Shown here one piece after another: positions 22,913 through 37,768 of a stretch of 64,000 nucleotides of DNA; position 1 is the first letter of the stretch; each line of letters begins with the position of its first letter. The translations under genes were made by a program, and so were the position numbers. The stretch lies in the NCBI GenBank assembly GCA_012976225.1, contig JAAVVG010000009.1, positions 868,001 through 932,000 on the forward strand. Reading direction: 5' to 3'. The DNA is from Golubevia sp. BC0850. Its lineage: Eukaryota > Basidiomycota > Exobasidiomycetes > Golubeviales > Golubeviaceae. The notes under the pieces are model-generated. The model ran no database searches. It was given only the letters and a program-made list of their open reading frames with translations, and was not told the origin of the DNA.

Positions 22913-24807
22913 TCAAGGCTGCATGGGGTACAGCTGATAAACAGTTGAAGGAAAGTAATCATCTGTAAGGGCTCCACCCACTGAGAAGTAAAGAAGAAGC
23001 AACGAAAACAATGAGTTTAAAAATGAGGAGAGCAGAGAAGAATTCTACCTTGAACTACACCTCCTTCGACTCTCACAATTTCTTCAGACTCACCAATCTC
23101 AGGGCTGAAGAAAGTGAGCTTGATGTTCTCACTCTTCGAAACAGCCTCTTCCAATAATTTCCTGTTCTTTTTCCAGGCTGCTATCGACTTTTCGATGGTG
23201 ACCACCTGTCCCGAACTAGACATTAATTCTAGGGGGACGATCATCTTCTTAAGATTAGACAGCCTTCTGTCCCTGAGTAAGGAGACAAGTAACTTGTCCT
23301 CCGGGCAAAGTTGTGCCTCTTCGATCTCATCGAAGAACTCATGGTAGAGTGATTGTAGAGCTTCCAAGGCAGGAGGAAGGTCGATTCGCTCCCAACGAGG
23401 GAGATTTACGATTCAGATTCCATCGACGGCAAGCACCTTTAAACCACTGAAAGCTTCAAATCTACCGATGATTGAGGCTTGACGTATGGCCTTATGTTCA
23501 AGATTCTCATCATCTTCAAAGACGAGAAGGATTGGTGAAGAGACTTCAAAGAACTTGCAAAGACCTTTAATTTCAGCTCTCTCTCATCCATCTGGGTGGT
23601 ATCGAGGTCTAATCTCAAAATCGGTGAGCTCTGTTGTGACCTGAAGGAAGTCATAGACCGCTTGAGATCTTCGACTTCCTCCTCTCCAACTCTTTGCTTT
23701 GTCGGTTGAAGAGTTCTCTCCACCTCCTTGCGTCTCCATTTGCACTGAGGAAGCAGGGCTTGATGGCTAGCTGCTTAACTTTGGTTAAACCTTCGATGGC
23801 GTGAGAGTGCTCAGAAAGGAAGATAGAATCCTCATAAGAGATGTAAAAGCTCATCACCACTCGATAAAGATGTGGACAGAAGACTGAGAATGGAAAAGGG
23901 CAATGAGAGCTCATGTCGTCAGAGTCGAGTTATAGATGGGAGGGGGCCCAATGATACTCACCGAGAATCCATATAGCCTCTCTGACCGAGATCACGTCGA
24001 TGAAATCGTCGGAATGATTGATGAGCAATCTTTTGAGGGTGTTGGTGAAAGCGAGGGGAATCCTTCTTCCTTCAACTCTTTCCGAGAAGGGAACTCCTCC
24101 AGAGACGGCAAGCAGGACAAGTACTTGAAGATATTTGAGACGACTGAAGAATTCAATTTGGGCCTCCATCCAGTAATATTCAGAGAACTCCTGCATGGCC
24201 ATGGGAGGCACCAGATCCCCATCAAGGTCCACAGTCTGATCGTATACGCCTTTCCCGTTGACGAATTGAAGGGACACAACCTGTTGTCCTAGCCAGGGGT
24301 TTCTCTTGACACACTTGAACAAGCCGGTAGGGTGACGAGGGTGGACAGTGACTGTTCGAAGAAGCCCAGGATAAAAGAGAGCGTATGCTCCCCAACTGCG
24401 CATGGATACCGATAGAAGGGTCTTGTCCCTGAGTCTTAAATGAAAGAACAGGGTTGTCAGCGACGAGAGAGAGAGAGAGTGAAGCGAACAGCATGTCATT
24501 CAGCAGAGAATATATACTCACTTCCTTCCTTCGTTCATCTCGTCCCAGGTCTCGCCGACAGCCCAGTCTCGAATCTCTTGCGTTACCATCGACAAAACGT
24601 CTTCTCCTAATCGATCGAGAGTGTCTGATGAAGGAGCAGGTGGGAAGATTGTTGAATCTGGATCCATGGTCGGATGAATGTCATGATTGGAATGAATGTC
24701 TGATTCTTCGTCATCAAAAGTTGGATCAGATCGGTTGCCGATGAGTGCTTCCTGTGAGGTCTCATCTGTCAGAGGATCTTGTTCATCCTGAGGGGTGAGA
24801 CAAAGAT
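22842..24807 (-). repeat. Left arm of near-identical inverted repeat (core)
   Basis: On the minus strand this matches 59370-61335 on the plus strand without any indel: paired positions always sum to 84177. I count roughly a dozen substitutions, nearly all in the half holding the F-box exon. The flanks on both sides remain alignable but only at roughly 75-85 percent by eye. Confidence 0.85.
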
Positions 24808-24979
24808 GAGCTGCGAGTAGAGATTGAAGTTGAAGGGAAGGGGAGATTGAAGAAGAAGTAGATCCTTGGTTCCGTAGAGTTTCTCTTTTGAAGGTTGAAA
24901 GCGTTTCATGTAATCTAGTGGTAGTAAGGTAATCTATGATCTCGCGTTGACAGGCTGAATCTATTGACTCGGATTTCAT
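22913..24979 (-). pseudogene. LisH/F-box-like chimeric gene, left copy
   Basis: The N-terminus holds a LisH dimerisation motif (CQREIIDYL, then RLHETLSTFKRETLR) closely related to that of the LisH-WD40 gene at 27776-30010. An acidic spacer follows, then an F-box-like domain (RLGEDVLSMVTQEI, then LLSVSMRSWGAYALFYPGLL) and a leucine-rich C-terminal half ending LKKMIVPLELM, SIAAWKKNRKLLEEA and TVYQLYPMQP. Exon 1 ends near 24527. Exon 2 ends at a normal donor (CTCG then GTGAGT) near 23962, and exon 3 starts VFCPHLYRVVMSF. In the C-terminal half the frame is broken by a stop after LAVDGI and by a shift, and the same breaks occur in the right copy. It is either a pseudogene or has introns I could not place. 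F-box proteins usually recruit substrates to SCF ubiquitin ligases. Confidence 0.6.
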
Positions 24980-25053
24980 CGTCGAAGGGGAAGAGAAGGA
25001 GGAAGATTCATTCTTCTTTATCGCCTTGTCGCCTTCTCCCGCCTCTGCCAGTG
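24980..25053. promoter_or_regulatory. Very short divergent promoter, LisH/F-box and Rrn11-like genes
   Basis: Only 74 bp separate the two start codons (24979 minus, 25054 plus), so the two genes would share a compact bidirectional promoter, or each promoter overlaps the other gene. No motif is assigned. Confidence 0.45.
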
Positions 25054-27344
25054 ATGGCTCCTCGTGGAAAGGGGTCAACTTCAAGTAGGTATACATCTTC
25101 TCATTCTACCAATTCTCATCAAATCTTTTCACCTCTACCGCCAGTTGAGCTAGCTTCAAACGCGCGTAACAAGACCACTGGCCACGCCACCAGATTCTAT
25201 TCAAGAGCTAATCCAGAAAGTTATACCCTTTTAGTTCCAGCTTTAATCAAAGCTCCCACAAGGAATTTAACTTCAGTAGATCCAAAGTTATCAAGCAGAT
25301 CCATCAAAATCAGGAAACTCTTCGATTTATTCCATCTGTTGATTTTGAAAAATGATGGAATTAGAGCTACAAGAGTTTTGAGTATCTTGATTAGATGTCC
25401 TGAATTCCCTTTGGAAGATTTCTATGGTTTGAATTTAGGACTTATAGGATTGGTCATGAGGAACAGGAAGGAGGAAAGTGAGAACAGAAAGAAAAGGTTT
25501 GACTTGGGAAACGATGGAGAAGATGATGAGATGGATTGGCAAGAGGATCATGAGGATGATGATGAGGATGGAAAAGATGGAGATACATCTGCAGTAGAGA
25601 AAGGCAGAGCCTTTCAGATCAAAGTGTCGGAAACTAGATTGGATTATCTGGAGAAGGTGTTCACCAGGAGAAGTACTTTGGTGAGTTCGGACTGCGCATC
25701 GCCTTTCTCTTTCTGGGAGCGTCTACTGGATTGAGTCGGGAAAATGAAGTCCATAAAAAGGAACCGTCATGTCTGACCGAACGCTTGGGGTCTACATCCT
25801 CTGGACGCAGGACATTGCTATGATCCCCTAGAGCTCACCCCGCTTGGATCCCTCTCTCTCAACCTCTCGACCCTTTCTACCCTCAGAGACCTGCAGCTCT
25901 GAAAGATCAAGTGATAGAGTACATCTTCCAGGAGAAACACGAAGAAGCTTATTCGAAACTTGAACTGTGAGTCCTTCCTCCTCTCCATTCTCTCCCACTC
26001 TTCAGCCTCTCTCCTAAATCTTCTTCGCAATCTCATTTCTCCAATCAAACTAGAAATCTTCAGCATCCAAACTTCAAATCAGACATAGAACTCAACACCT
26101 TAGCCGGCTTGCTAGTCCTTCAACTAGCATTCCTTTCCCTCCCATCTTCGACTTTCGTTTCTCCAAAGTGCAACTCCTCCTCTCAGACCTTTACCTCCAG
26201 TACCTCTTCCTTCTATCCACCTCTACCTTCTTCAACTCTTTCACTTCTTCCAATCTCATCACTTCAAGCAGCCAAAATCCATTTCCAAAGAAGTCTTGAA
26301 CTTCTCAAGTTGGAGAAGAAATTGCTTTTCCCATTTTCGAAGAAAGTTGGACTTCTACACAGGAACAGAAGGAGTGGTAGGAAATGGAGATTATTTAAAC
26401 AGAAATTGAAAGGTTGGGAACAGGTTGAATTTGAGAGGGGAAGGTGGTGGAAGGAAGACGAGGATGAAGAAGAGGAGGAAGATGAAGAGGATGATGAAAT
26501 TGAGGCTGAAAGAGAGGAATTGAAATTGAAGGAGAGGGAGGGGAGGAAAAAAGTTTTGAAACAGGAGAAAGGGAAGAAGAGGGCTCAGGCGAGAAAATTG
26601 GAAAAGGAGACAGCGAAGGGTAAGGCCAAGGCTAAGGGAAAGAAGAGAAAAAGGTCAGGCAAATCTCAAGTTGAAGAATCAGAAACTGAAAATGAAACGG
26701 ACGTGGAAAAGATAGATAATGAAACCGACTTGGAGAAAACAGAAGAAAGTGGAAGTGAAAGTGGAAAGTCAGAAGACGAAGATTCAGATTCAACTTCAAG
26801 TTCTAGTTCAAGTGATGACGAGGAAGACTTGGAATCAGTTTCAAGTATAGAGATTGAAGAAGAAGTTCAAGAGAAAGACTTTCAAAGTAGACTTCAAGAA
26901 GAGAGGAGTGACAGGAAATATGATCCAGTTAGACAACCTCTTTGGTGCGATGAGATTTCTGGGGCTTATTTGGATTTGGTGAGTGAAAAGAATCTCCTTC
27001 GTTCCCCTTGACTCTTTCTGACGGTATGCTCTACGATTCTCTTTCCTCAGATCGAACAAATCTTAGCTTCAAAACCAAGTACTTCCACTTCAAAAGTCAG
27101 TCAGATGAGATCTTCTCAATTAGTTGAAAAGCGAGAACGCTCTCAATCTACTCAGAGGCAGAATTCGGTCACTAGTTCAAGAGCTGCTTCTGCTGCTTTG
27201 GCAGGTGGACTGGCTTTTGGGGATGAGAGTGACGAAGATGAAAGTGAGGAGGAAGTGGAGCAAGAGAGACTTAGAGGAACCTTGACGAACGTTGGGATAG
27301 AGGAAGAGGAAGAGGAGGAGGAGGAGGAGGAGGAGGATGACTAG
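25054..27344 (+). CDS. RRN11: Probable RNA polymerase I initiation factor Rrn11
   Basis: Rrn11 is part of the core factor that brings RNA polymerase I to rDNA promoters in the nucleolus. The start at 25054 (MAPRGKGSTSSRYTS) is the first ATG. Family-like segments are a tetratricopeptide-type helix pair (IRKLFDLFHLLILKNDGIRA then TRVLSILIRCPEFPLEDFYG), a Pro/Tyr segment LDPFYPQRPAALKDQVIEYI, and LNTLAGLLVLQLAFLSLP. A long acidic and Lys-rich tail with runs of Glu follows, ending at 27344. Exon ends are clear at about 25680, 25967 (GTGAGT), 26980 and 27051. The splice into the exon near 25800-25965 is not resolved, because the conserved frame there is preceded by a stop without a phase-correct acceptor. 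The assignment rests on remembered motifs, so moderate confidence. Confidence 0.55.
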
Positions 27345-27775
27345 CGACGGGGTGAGGGTTAACAAAGGACGAATTCAAAGATCCTTTCACAATCAATATC
27401 AAGCTTTAGAACTCATATTTGTACTTTCAATTTCTCGTCCTTCAAATGTAAAATCACACAAATCATTCATAATCTCTAACCTAACTTCATTACTCCTCAG
27501 CAGGTTTCTCCTTCGGGTTTCATGTTCAACTTGCTCACTTCGCACAGTTCGCACTCACCAGCTAGAGTATCTCAATGTTCCCATATGATCTACTCTCCCT
27601 TCCATCTTTGATGTTGGTGTTCGTTGTGAAGAGGTGGAAGGATTTGCTTCGCCAAAGCAAACTCCTAGTGAGTTTGCTTTGGCAAAGCTCTCGAGCAGAG
27701 GTCAATCGATAATCAAGTATAGGAGCACAGTTCGACTTCTCTATATTTTTTCACCCAAGGACATAAACATGCTCT
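27345..27775. other. Convergent spacer, Rrn11-like and LisH-WD40 3' ends
   Basis: It holds both 3' UTRs. A 14-base inverted pair (TTTGCTTCGCCAAAGCAAAC-like, near 27647-27687) could form a hairpin: TTTGCTTTGGC on one side and GCCAAAGCAAA on the other. No gene is seen. Confidence 0.35.
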
Positions 27776-30010
27776 TCAATTGGGGACGCCCACCACTCGT
27801 GCAGTCCTATCGAATCCCACGCTAACAATCCTCTCCTGACTTCCCTTCCTATCTCTATCTCCATCTTGATCTTCATCAACCCAAACCACCAAATCCTTGA
27901 CAATGGTATTTCCACCAGCTCCTCTACTCCAACTATGACTTTCATTCAGACCTCCATCCTCGCTCTCTTCCCCTTCCACTTCCATATCCACTCCCTTCTC
28001 TTTCCTCCCATGACAAACGACTCTTCCCCTCTCCTTCCCATCAACACTAATGCACCTCACAATTCCATCTTCAGAATTGATCCAAACACTTCTTCCACCT
28101 TTCAGCCAACAATGCCTAGGAATCAAATAACTAGAAGATTCAACTTCTGTGAAAATCGTTTTGACCCTTTCTCCAGAGAGTAATGGAAAAATTAGGATTT
28201 TAGAAAAAGTTGAGATTGAAGATTTTTGAGAAGTTGAGGTTGTTGGATTTAGAGAATGATCTCCAGTTTGAAGAGATAGGTAATTGGTTGAAGGATGTAA
28301 GGATAAAGAAAGTAAGGAGAATGAAACATGTAGATCATAAGGTGAAGGGTTGATGTTGAATGATAAAAGTTTGAAAGATGGTGGAATTATTAACTTAGGA
28401 CTTTTGTTGGAATCGGTTGAGTGTGAGAGATTCAGGTTTTGGAGGTTGGATACGAGATCGCTCTCGACCTTTGAATTTCCATTTGATGAGCTTCCATTAT
28501 CAGCATTCAAAGGTAAAGGAATATAATGTAAGTGACAATCATTCCTAATCGTAAAAACCAAATACGTTCTCTTTCCATCTCTAAACGCTCCACTAGTATC
28601 TTCATCTTGTTCCACTTCTTCGTCCTTGAATTCTCCAACCCCCTCTTTCCCACCTCTAACTCTTTCCCAATTCCGACTTTCATCGACAATCCCTTTCTCA
28701 CATCTAATGAACCTCAAATTTTCAGGATTGAACTTCATCTTGATCTCGAAAAGTTTTCGATATTCGACTTTAGAATTTAAGGGTAACAAGTCTCCTGTGA
28801 TTGTATCTTCTGGATCTGCAGAGGCTTGAGTTGAGGAGGGATCTGAGTTTAAGGTGAAAGTTGATGAATTGGAGGTGAGAATGTTGATGAATCGTTTATA
28901 GATCATGACTTTACCGTCATAACCGGCTGATGCTAGGTATTGACCTGAAGGAGAATAAAGTACCTTGACCACAAACTTTGAATGATGGTTTAGGGAGAAG
29001 AATGGTCGTTTGAGGAGCTGGGTGGAGGGAGAAGGAGAGGGAATGGAGGTGAGAAGGAATGGAACTTGGGAGAGCACAGGATCCTGATGAAGTCTTGCGA
29101 ACTTCCTCTTTGATCTCATTGTGAGACGGAACAATATCTTCAATCTTTGCATAGTTTCCTCCTGATAAGAAGCAACCTACAACCTCCTGCAGCCAACTTT
29201 AACTCGACTCCACCTGGCTTCCCCCTTCTGAATCAATCCCAACATCTGAATCTCTACTCCTACAGTATCCACCTTCAAACTCACCAAGTCCCAAAAGATG
29301 ATTTTTCCATCCATTCCACAACTGACGAACTCCCTTTTTCTCTTTGGGTTCTGATCGGTTGATAAGATGGCACTTGTGTGACCTTTGACTTTCAGCTCTT
29401 CCTCGTCTTGCTTCACATTTCCATCCCCTTTCAATCTACAGAGTATTTCGCCTGAATTAGGAGAGAAGAACAGAATTGATTGATCTGCAGAAGTTGATAC
29501 GCAGCACTTTGTTAAGGAGACTTTGAAATTTGAAGATGATGGATCTGAATGTGAATCTGAATCGTCGGAATCTGTTGGATTGAAGGAATAATTTCTGCTT
29601 GGGAAATGAGAAATTCCGATTGAAAGAATGTTGTTTGAATGAATTGAATCAAAGGTTCTTAACAGTTTGAATGAAGTTTCTGATTCTTGCTTATCACTGC
29701 AAGTGAATTCAGATTCTAATTCTTCATCCTCGAAGATTGGATCAATTCGATTGGCAAGTGGGGTTGATGTTGTGAATTGATTGAGTTGTTCTTGAGGTCT
29801 GAGGGCAAGGTGAGCTGAAATTAGAGACTGCAATTGAAGTGAAGGCGAGATTGGAACTGGAGAAGAAGTTGAAGAAAGTTGAACAGATCCTTGCTTCTGT
29901 AGAGTTTCTCTTTTGAAGGTTGAAAGCGTTTCATCTAATCCACAAGTTGTTAGATAATCTAGGATCACTCGTTGACAAATCGAGTCTATCGAATCCGTTT
30001 CTTGCATCAT
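27776..30010 (-). CDS. LisH-domain WD40-repeat protein
   Basis: ATG at 30010 gives MMQETDSIDSICQRV and a LisH motif (VILDYLTTCGLDETLSTFKR) that mediates dimerisation. An acidic linker and WD40 blades follow: STSADQSILFFSPNSGEIL, GHTSAILSTD with FVSCGMDGKIIFWDL, VVKVLYSPSGQYLASAGYD, CWLKGGRSVWINSEDGIVRC and a last blade ending IVSVGFDRTARVVGVPN. One intron, between about 29180 and 29150, joins the two long open frames; its exact ends are unclear. Protein length is about 700 residues. Such LisH-WD40 proteins are scaffolds in varied complexes, and I cannot name the ortholog. Its 5' segment is the closest relative in this window of the LisH part of the two F-box chimeras, and its last 75 bases recur at 30505-30582. 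Confidence 0.75.
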
Positions 30011-30049
30011 TTGGTGAACGAGTCAGGAAAGGAAAGAACGTCTCGTCGC

Positions 30050-30290
30050 GACTCACGGTACTTGCTGCATGCGAGGTACACCCCTTGTTCTGAACAGATG
30101 AAGATAATGAAGATGTGAGACATTAAAATTTACTCTCTTTGAGCAGAGGACCAGGAAAGAGATAATTTCCGGCCTTGAGCGAAAGACCTTGGTCTTGACC
30201 TAAACCCCCCCCCTCTCTTCTTTTGAGCCTCCCCGCAGACAAGTGAATGCCACTCTCCGACCTTTCCATCCTACCTCCTCCTTTCTTCAA
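30050..30290 (+). repeat. Relic of CNH gene 3' end and 3' flank (direct repeat, copy 1)
   Basis: A diverged direct repeat of 31820-32025 with an offset of about 1769 bp. Shared blocks include the stop-codon region GAACAGATGA (30092-30101 against 31861-31870), CCTTGAGCGAA, CTTGACCTAA and CTCTCCGACC/TTCTCCGACC. In the second copy the block contains the last codons and stop of the CNH gene. Here no CNH frame precedes it, so this is the tail of a lost tandem copy. It now lies in the promoter of the LisH-WD40 gene. Confidence 0.65.
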
Positions 30291-30504
30291 CTGCTTCAAC
30301 TCTCAGACTTCTGGCCCAGTCAAGGATTCATTCGATTTCTTTGAAGGCCCAGCTTGTCCCACCCCTTTTCAATGTCGACACTCTGCTTGGACTTTCCGAA
30401 TTGTGTTCAAACTTCTCCAGATTTCAGTCTTCTCATTCCAAAGAGGTATGATTAGAAGTCGTGATTTGGTGGTTTTGGCCTGGTGAAGATTCAACATTAA
30501 AGGT

Positions 30505-30582
30505 GAAGATGGGAAAAGGAGTCAGGAGAGGAGAGTTAGCGTGGGATTCGATAGAGCTGCACGAGAGGTTGGGATCCTAGGA
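30505..30582 (+). pseudogene. Relic of the LisH-WD40 gene 3' end
   Basis: About 75 bases match, at roughly 80-85 percent by eye, the last 75 bases of the LisH-WD40 coding region (27776-27855), but on the opposite strand. Translated it reads RRVSVGFDRAAREVGIL before a stop, against RIVSVGFDRTARVVGVPN in the gene. It is an isolated fragment with no further WD40 sequence nearby. Confidence 0.7.
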
Positions 30583-30733
30583 AACCATGTATTTTCGATT
30601 CTTGAATGCAAAGTGAAGAGCAGTATGTTGAAGCTGAAGATGGCCCTTGACGATTGACTGCCCTCTGTTTGAGGCTGTGCGACAGGACCTCGTGGGATGG
30701 CGGTGGAGATCTTTGGACGAAGCAACTCTCACT

Positions 30734-31870
30734 ATGTATCAACTTCAAACCCCAACATCGACGATGGAGACGCAAGATCTAAATCCCAAAAAAGTCTTCG
30801 ACACTATCACTTTCCCTCAAGGCTTTGGATCTTCAAGAGTCAATTGTCTAGTTCTTCTGAAGAGTCAACTGTCTAGAGTCAACACTCTCGGAAACATTCT
30901 CTATGGAACTGATGATGGAGTCTATCTATATGATACTAAATCACAGAGTCAAGTTTCTCAGAAAGTCCTTTCCCTACCCGAAGTCACTCAAATCGAAACT
31001 CTAGAGGAAGAGCAACTTGTCCTCGTTCTCTCGGCAAGATCAACATTCTGCTTCTCATTAGACTCTCTAGATCCATCGGATCCCGAAGAATCTCTGAATA
31101 GAGGCTCAAGGATCTCCTCCGGAACTTCTTTCCTCAAAGCCGGATCTCACTTAGGTAGAAATGTGGTTTGTCTCGCCATCGTCAATCCAGCAGATGCAAT
31201 TCAGACTACTTTCAAACTTTTGGAACCCCTGAATGTATATCTAAGAATCCGCAAGATTTTCTTCATTCCGATTAAAGCCACCTCCATTCACTTTTTAACG
31301 ACGAAGTTTTGTATCGGTCACACCAAAGGGATAGAGATTGTGGATCCTGAAACTCTTCAAACTGTTGAGCTTTTGGATCCCGAAGATTCTAGTCTCGACT
31401 TCGCTCGTGAGAAGCGAATGATTGACATCCATTGTATCGACGGACATTTCTTGCTTTGTTATGAGGGTGAGTGCAAAGTTGACGTGCAAGAAACGTCTAG
31501 ATTAGAACTGACTCTTGCCTCTTGCCTTCTGCTTTGCTTCATCGGATCTTATCAATTATTCTTAGAATTTGCATTCTACATAGACGAGGAAGGACATCGC
31601 TTTAAGGGGGACTGGATCGTCAAATGGGAAGGAACTCCAACGGCATTCGCCCTTCACTATCCGTACCTTCTAGCGTTCCAATCTTCCTTGGTTGAAGTTC
31701 GAGATGTCAGGACTGGAACTCTCAGTCAAGTCATAGTAGGTTCTGATATTCGCTGCCTTGACTCAGGACACGGCACCATCTTTGTGAGAAATCAAAATGA
31801 ACCTGCAGACATGGAAGATGTGAGCGCTTCTGACTTTGTTTCACCCATCACGGCCCTTTTGAACAGATGA
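30734..31870 (+). CDS. Stand-alone CNH (citron homology) domain protein, Rom2-like
   Basis: Two exons (30734-31466 and 31566-31870) give about 345 residues that are almost entirely a CNH domain, the beta-propeller found at the C-terminus of Rho1 GEFs (Rom1/Rom2) and some kinases and tethering proteins. Rom2-type segments seen are ILYGTDDGVYLYD, LSLPEVTQIETLEEEQLVLV, SFLKAGSHLGRNVVC, ATSIHFLTTKFCIGHTKGIE, LLDPEDSSLDFA, FLLCYEEFAFYIDEEGHRF and WEGTPTAFALHYPYLLAF. The DH-PH exchange module that precedes CNH in Rom2 is absent, so the protein cannot act as a GEF alone; it may be a truncated duplicate. The 99-nt intron (31467-31565) is a multiple of three without a stop, so retention would insert 33 residues. 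Relics around it show local tandem duplication. Confidence 0.8.
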   Translation: MYQLQTPTSTMETQDLNPKKVFDTITFPQGFGSSRVNCLVLLKSQLSRVNTLGNILYGTDDGVYLYDTKSQSQVSQKVLSLPEVTQIETLEEEQLVLVLSARSTFCFSLDSLDPSDPEESLNRGSRISSGTSFLKAGSHLGRNVVCLAIVNPADAIQTTFKLLEPLNVYLRIRKIFFIPIKATSIHFLTTKFCIGHTKGIEIVDPETLQTVELLDPEDSSLDFAREKRMIDIHCIDGHFLLCYEGECKVDVQETSRLELTLASCLLLCFIGSYQLFLEFAFYIDEEGHRFKGDWIVKWEGTPTAFALHYPYLLAFQSSLVEVRDVRTGTLSQVIVGSDIRCLDSGHGTIFVRNQNEPADMEDVSASDFVSPITALLNR

Positions 31871-32025
31871 AAGATAACGAGGTTTGCTCTCTTAAATCCA
31901 AGGAACAGGAAACAAATAATTCTCAACCTTGAGCGAAGTAACTTGGACTTGACCTAACCCCCTTTCCCACGAAAAGGGGTTGCCATTCTCCGACCGTTTT
32001 CATTCCGCCTCCTCCTTTTGGTGAA
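31820..32025 (+). repeat. CNH gene 3' end and flank (direct repeat, copy 2)
   Basis: Partner of the relic at 30050-30290. It includes the end of the CNH coding region and about 150 bases of 3' flank, with matching blocks in the same order. Confidence 0.65.
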
Positions 32026-32557
32026 TTCTAGGCGAGCTATACCTTCAAATTTTGTAAAAGACCTCCTCTCTGACTTTCAGTCTTTCTCGCGGCAGAGCCC
32101 CCCTCCTTTGTTCCCACACTTTGCTCTATCTTATCACTTTTCCCTCTCTTGGCTTTTCAGTCGTGTTTTCCAGAATTCATTTATCCCAAAATCTCACTTT
32201 TCGTGTGCAAAGACAGACTATGTTGAGGGTCGTGCGAGGCATAATCCAAGCTGAGAAGGAGGTTTCCGCGAGAAGCTCTATGGAGTCTGGTGTCCAACTC
32301 AAGACCCATTGCATCAATTTACACATCAAAGGCCAAAGGGAAATAGAAAGGAACGATTGAAACAAGAAAAGGAGAAGTCATCAAAAATCAATTCAAAGGG
32401 AAAGAAAGGCCGCATAAGGCCTAGAGAGGGAAGTCTCTCAATCGGTGCCAACCTCCTTCCTCTAGCTAGCAGCTGTTCGTTATCCGGCATCCTTATCCTT
32501 CTGCTGCCAACATTCTGAGTTACTCTAGTCGATTGAACTAAACATCTATCCTTCAAG
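31871..32557. promoter_or_regulatory. CNH 3' flank and Yak1 upstream region
   Basis: After the direct-repeat copy ends near 32025, the stretch is probably the Yak1 promoter and 5' leader. No coding pattern is seen. Confidence 0.35.

Positions 32558-37768
<5,211 letters not shown>

Larger units (their letters stand above)
30011..30733. other. Intergenic region built from relics
   Basis: Region between the start of the LisH-WD40 gene and the CNH gene. It contains the two relics listed separately (30050-30290 and 30505-30582) and must also hold both divergent promoters. Confidence 0.5.

Noticed and set aside
22842-24807. Inverted repeat considered as terminal inverted repeats of a giant mobile element spanning 22.8-61.3 kb
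   Set aside because: The interior is filled with conserved housekeeping genes with normal introns, the repeat itself is made of gene exons, and no transposase, recombinase or target duplication is visible.
30050-32025. Direct repeats considered as LTRs
   Set aside because: The repeat contains the end of a CNH coding gene, there are no terminal TG/CA ends, primer site or polyprotein, and the enclosed gene is a host-type CNH protein.
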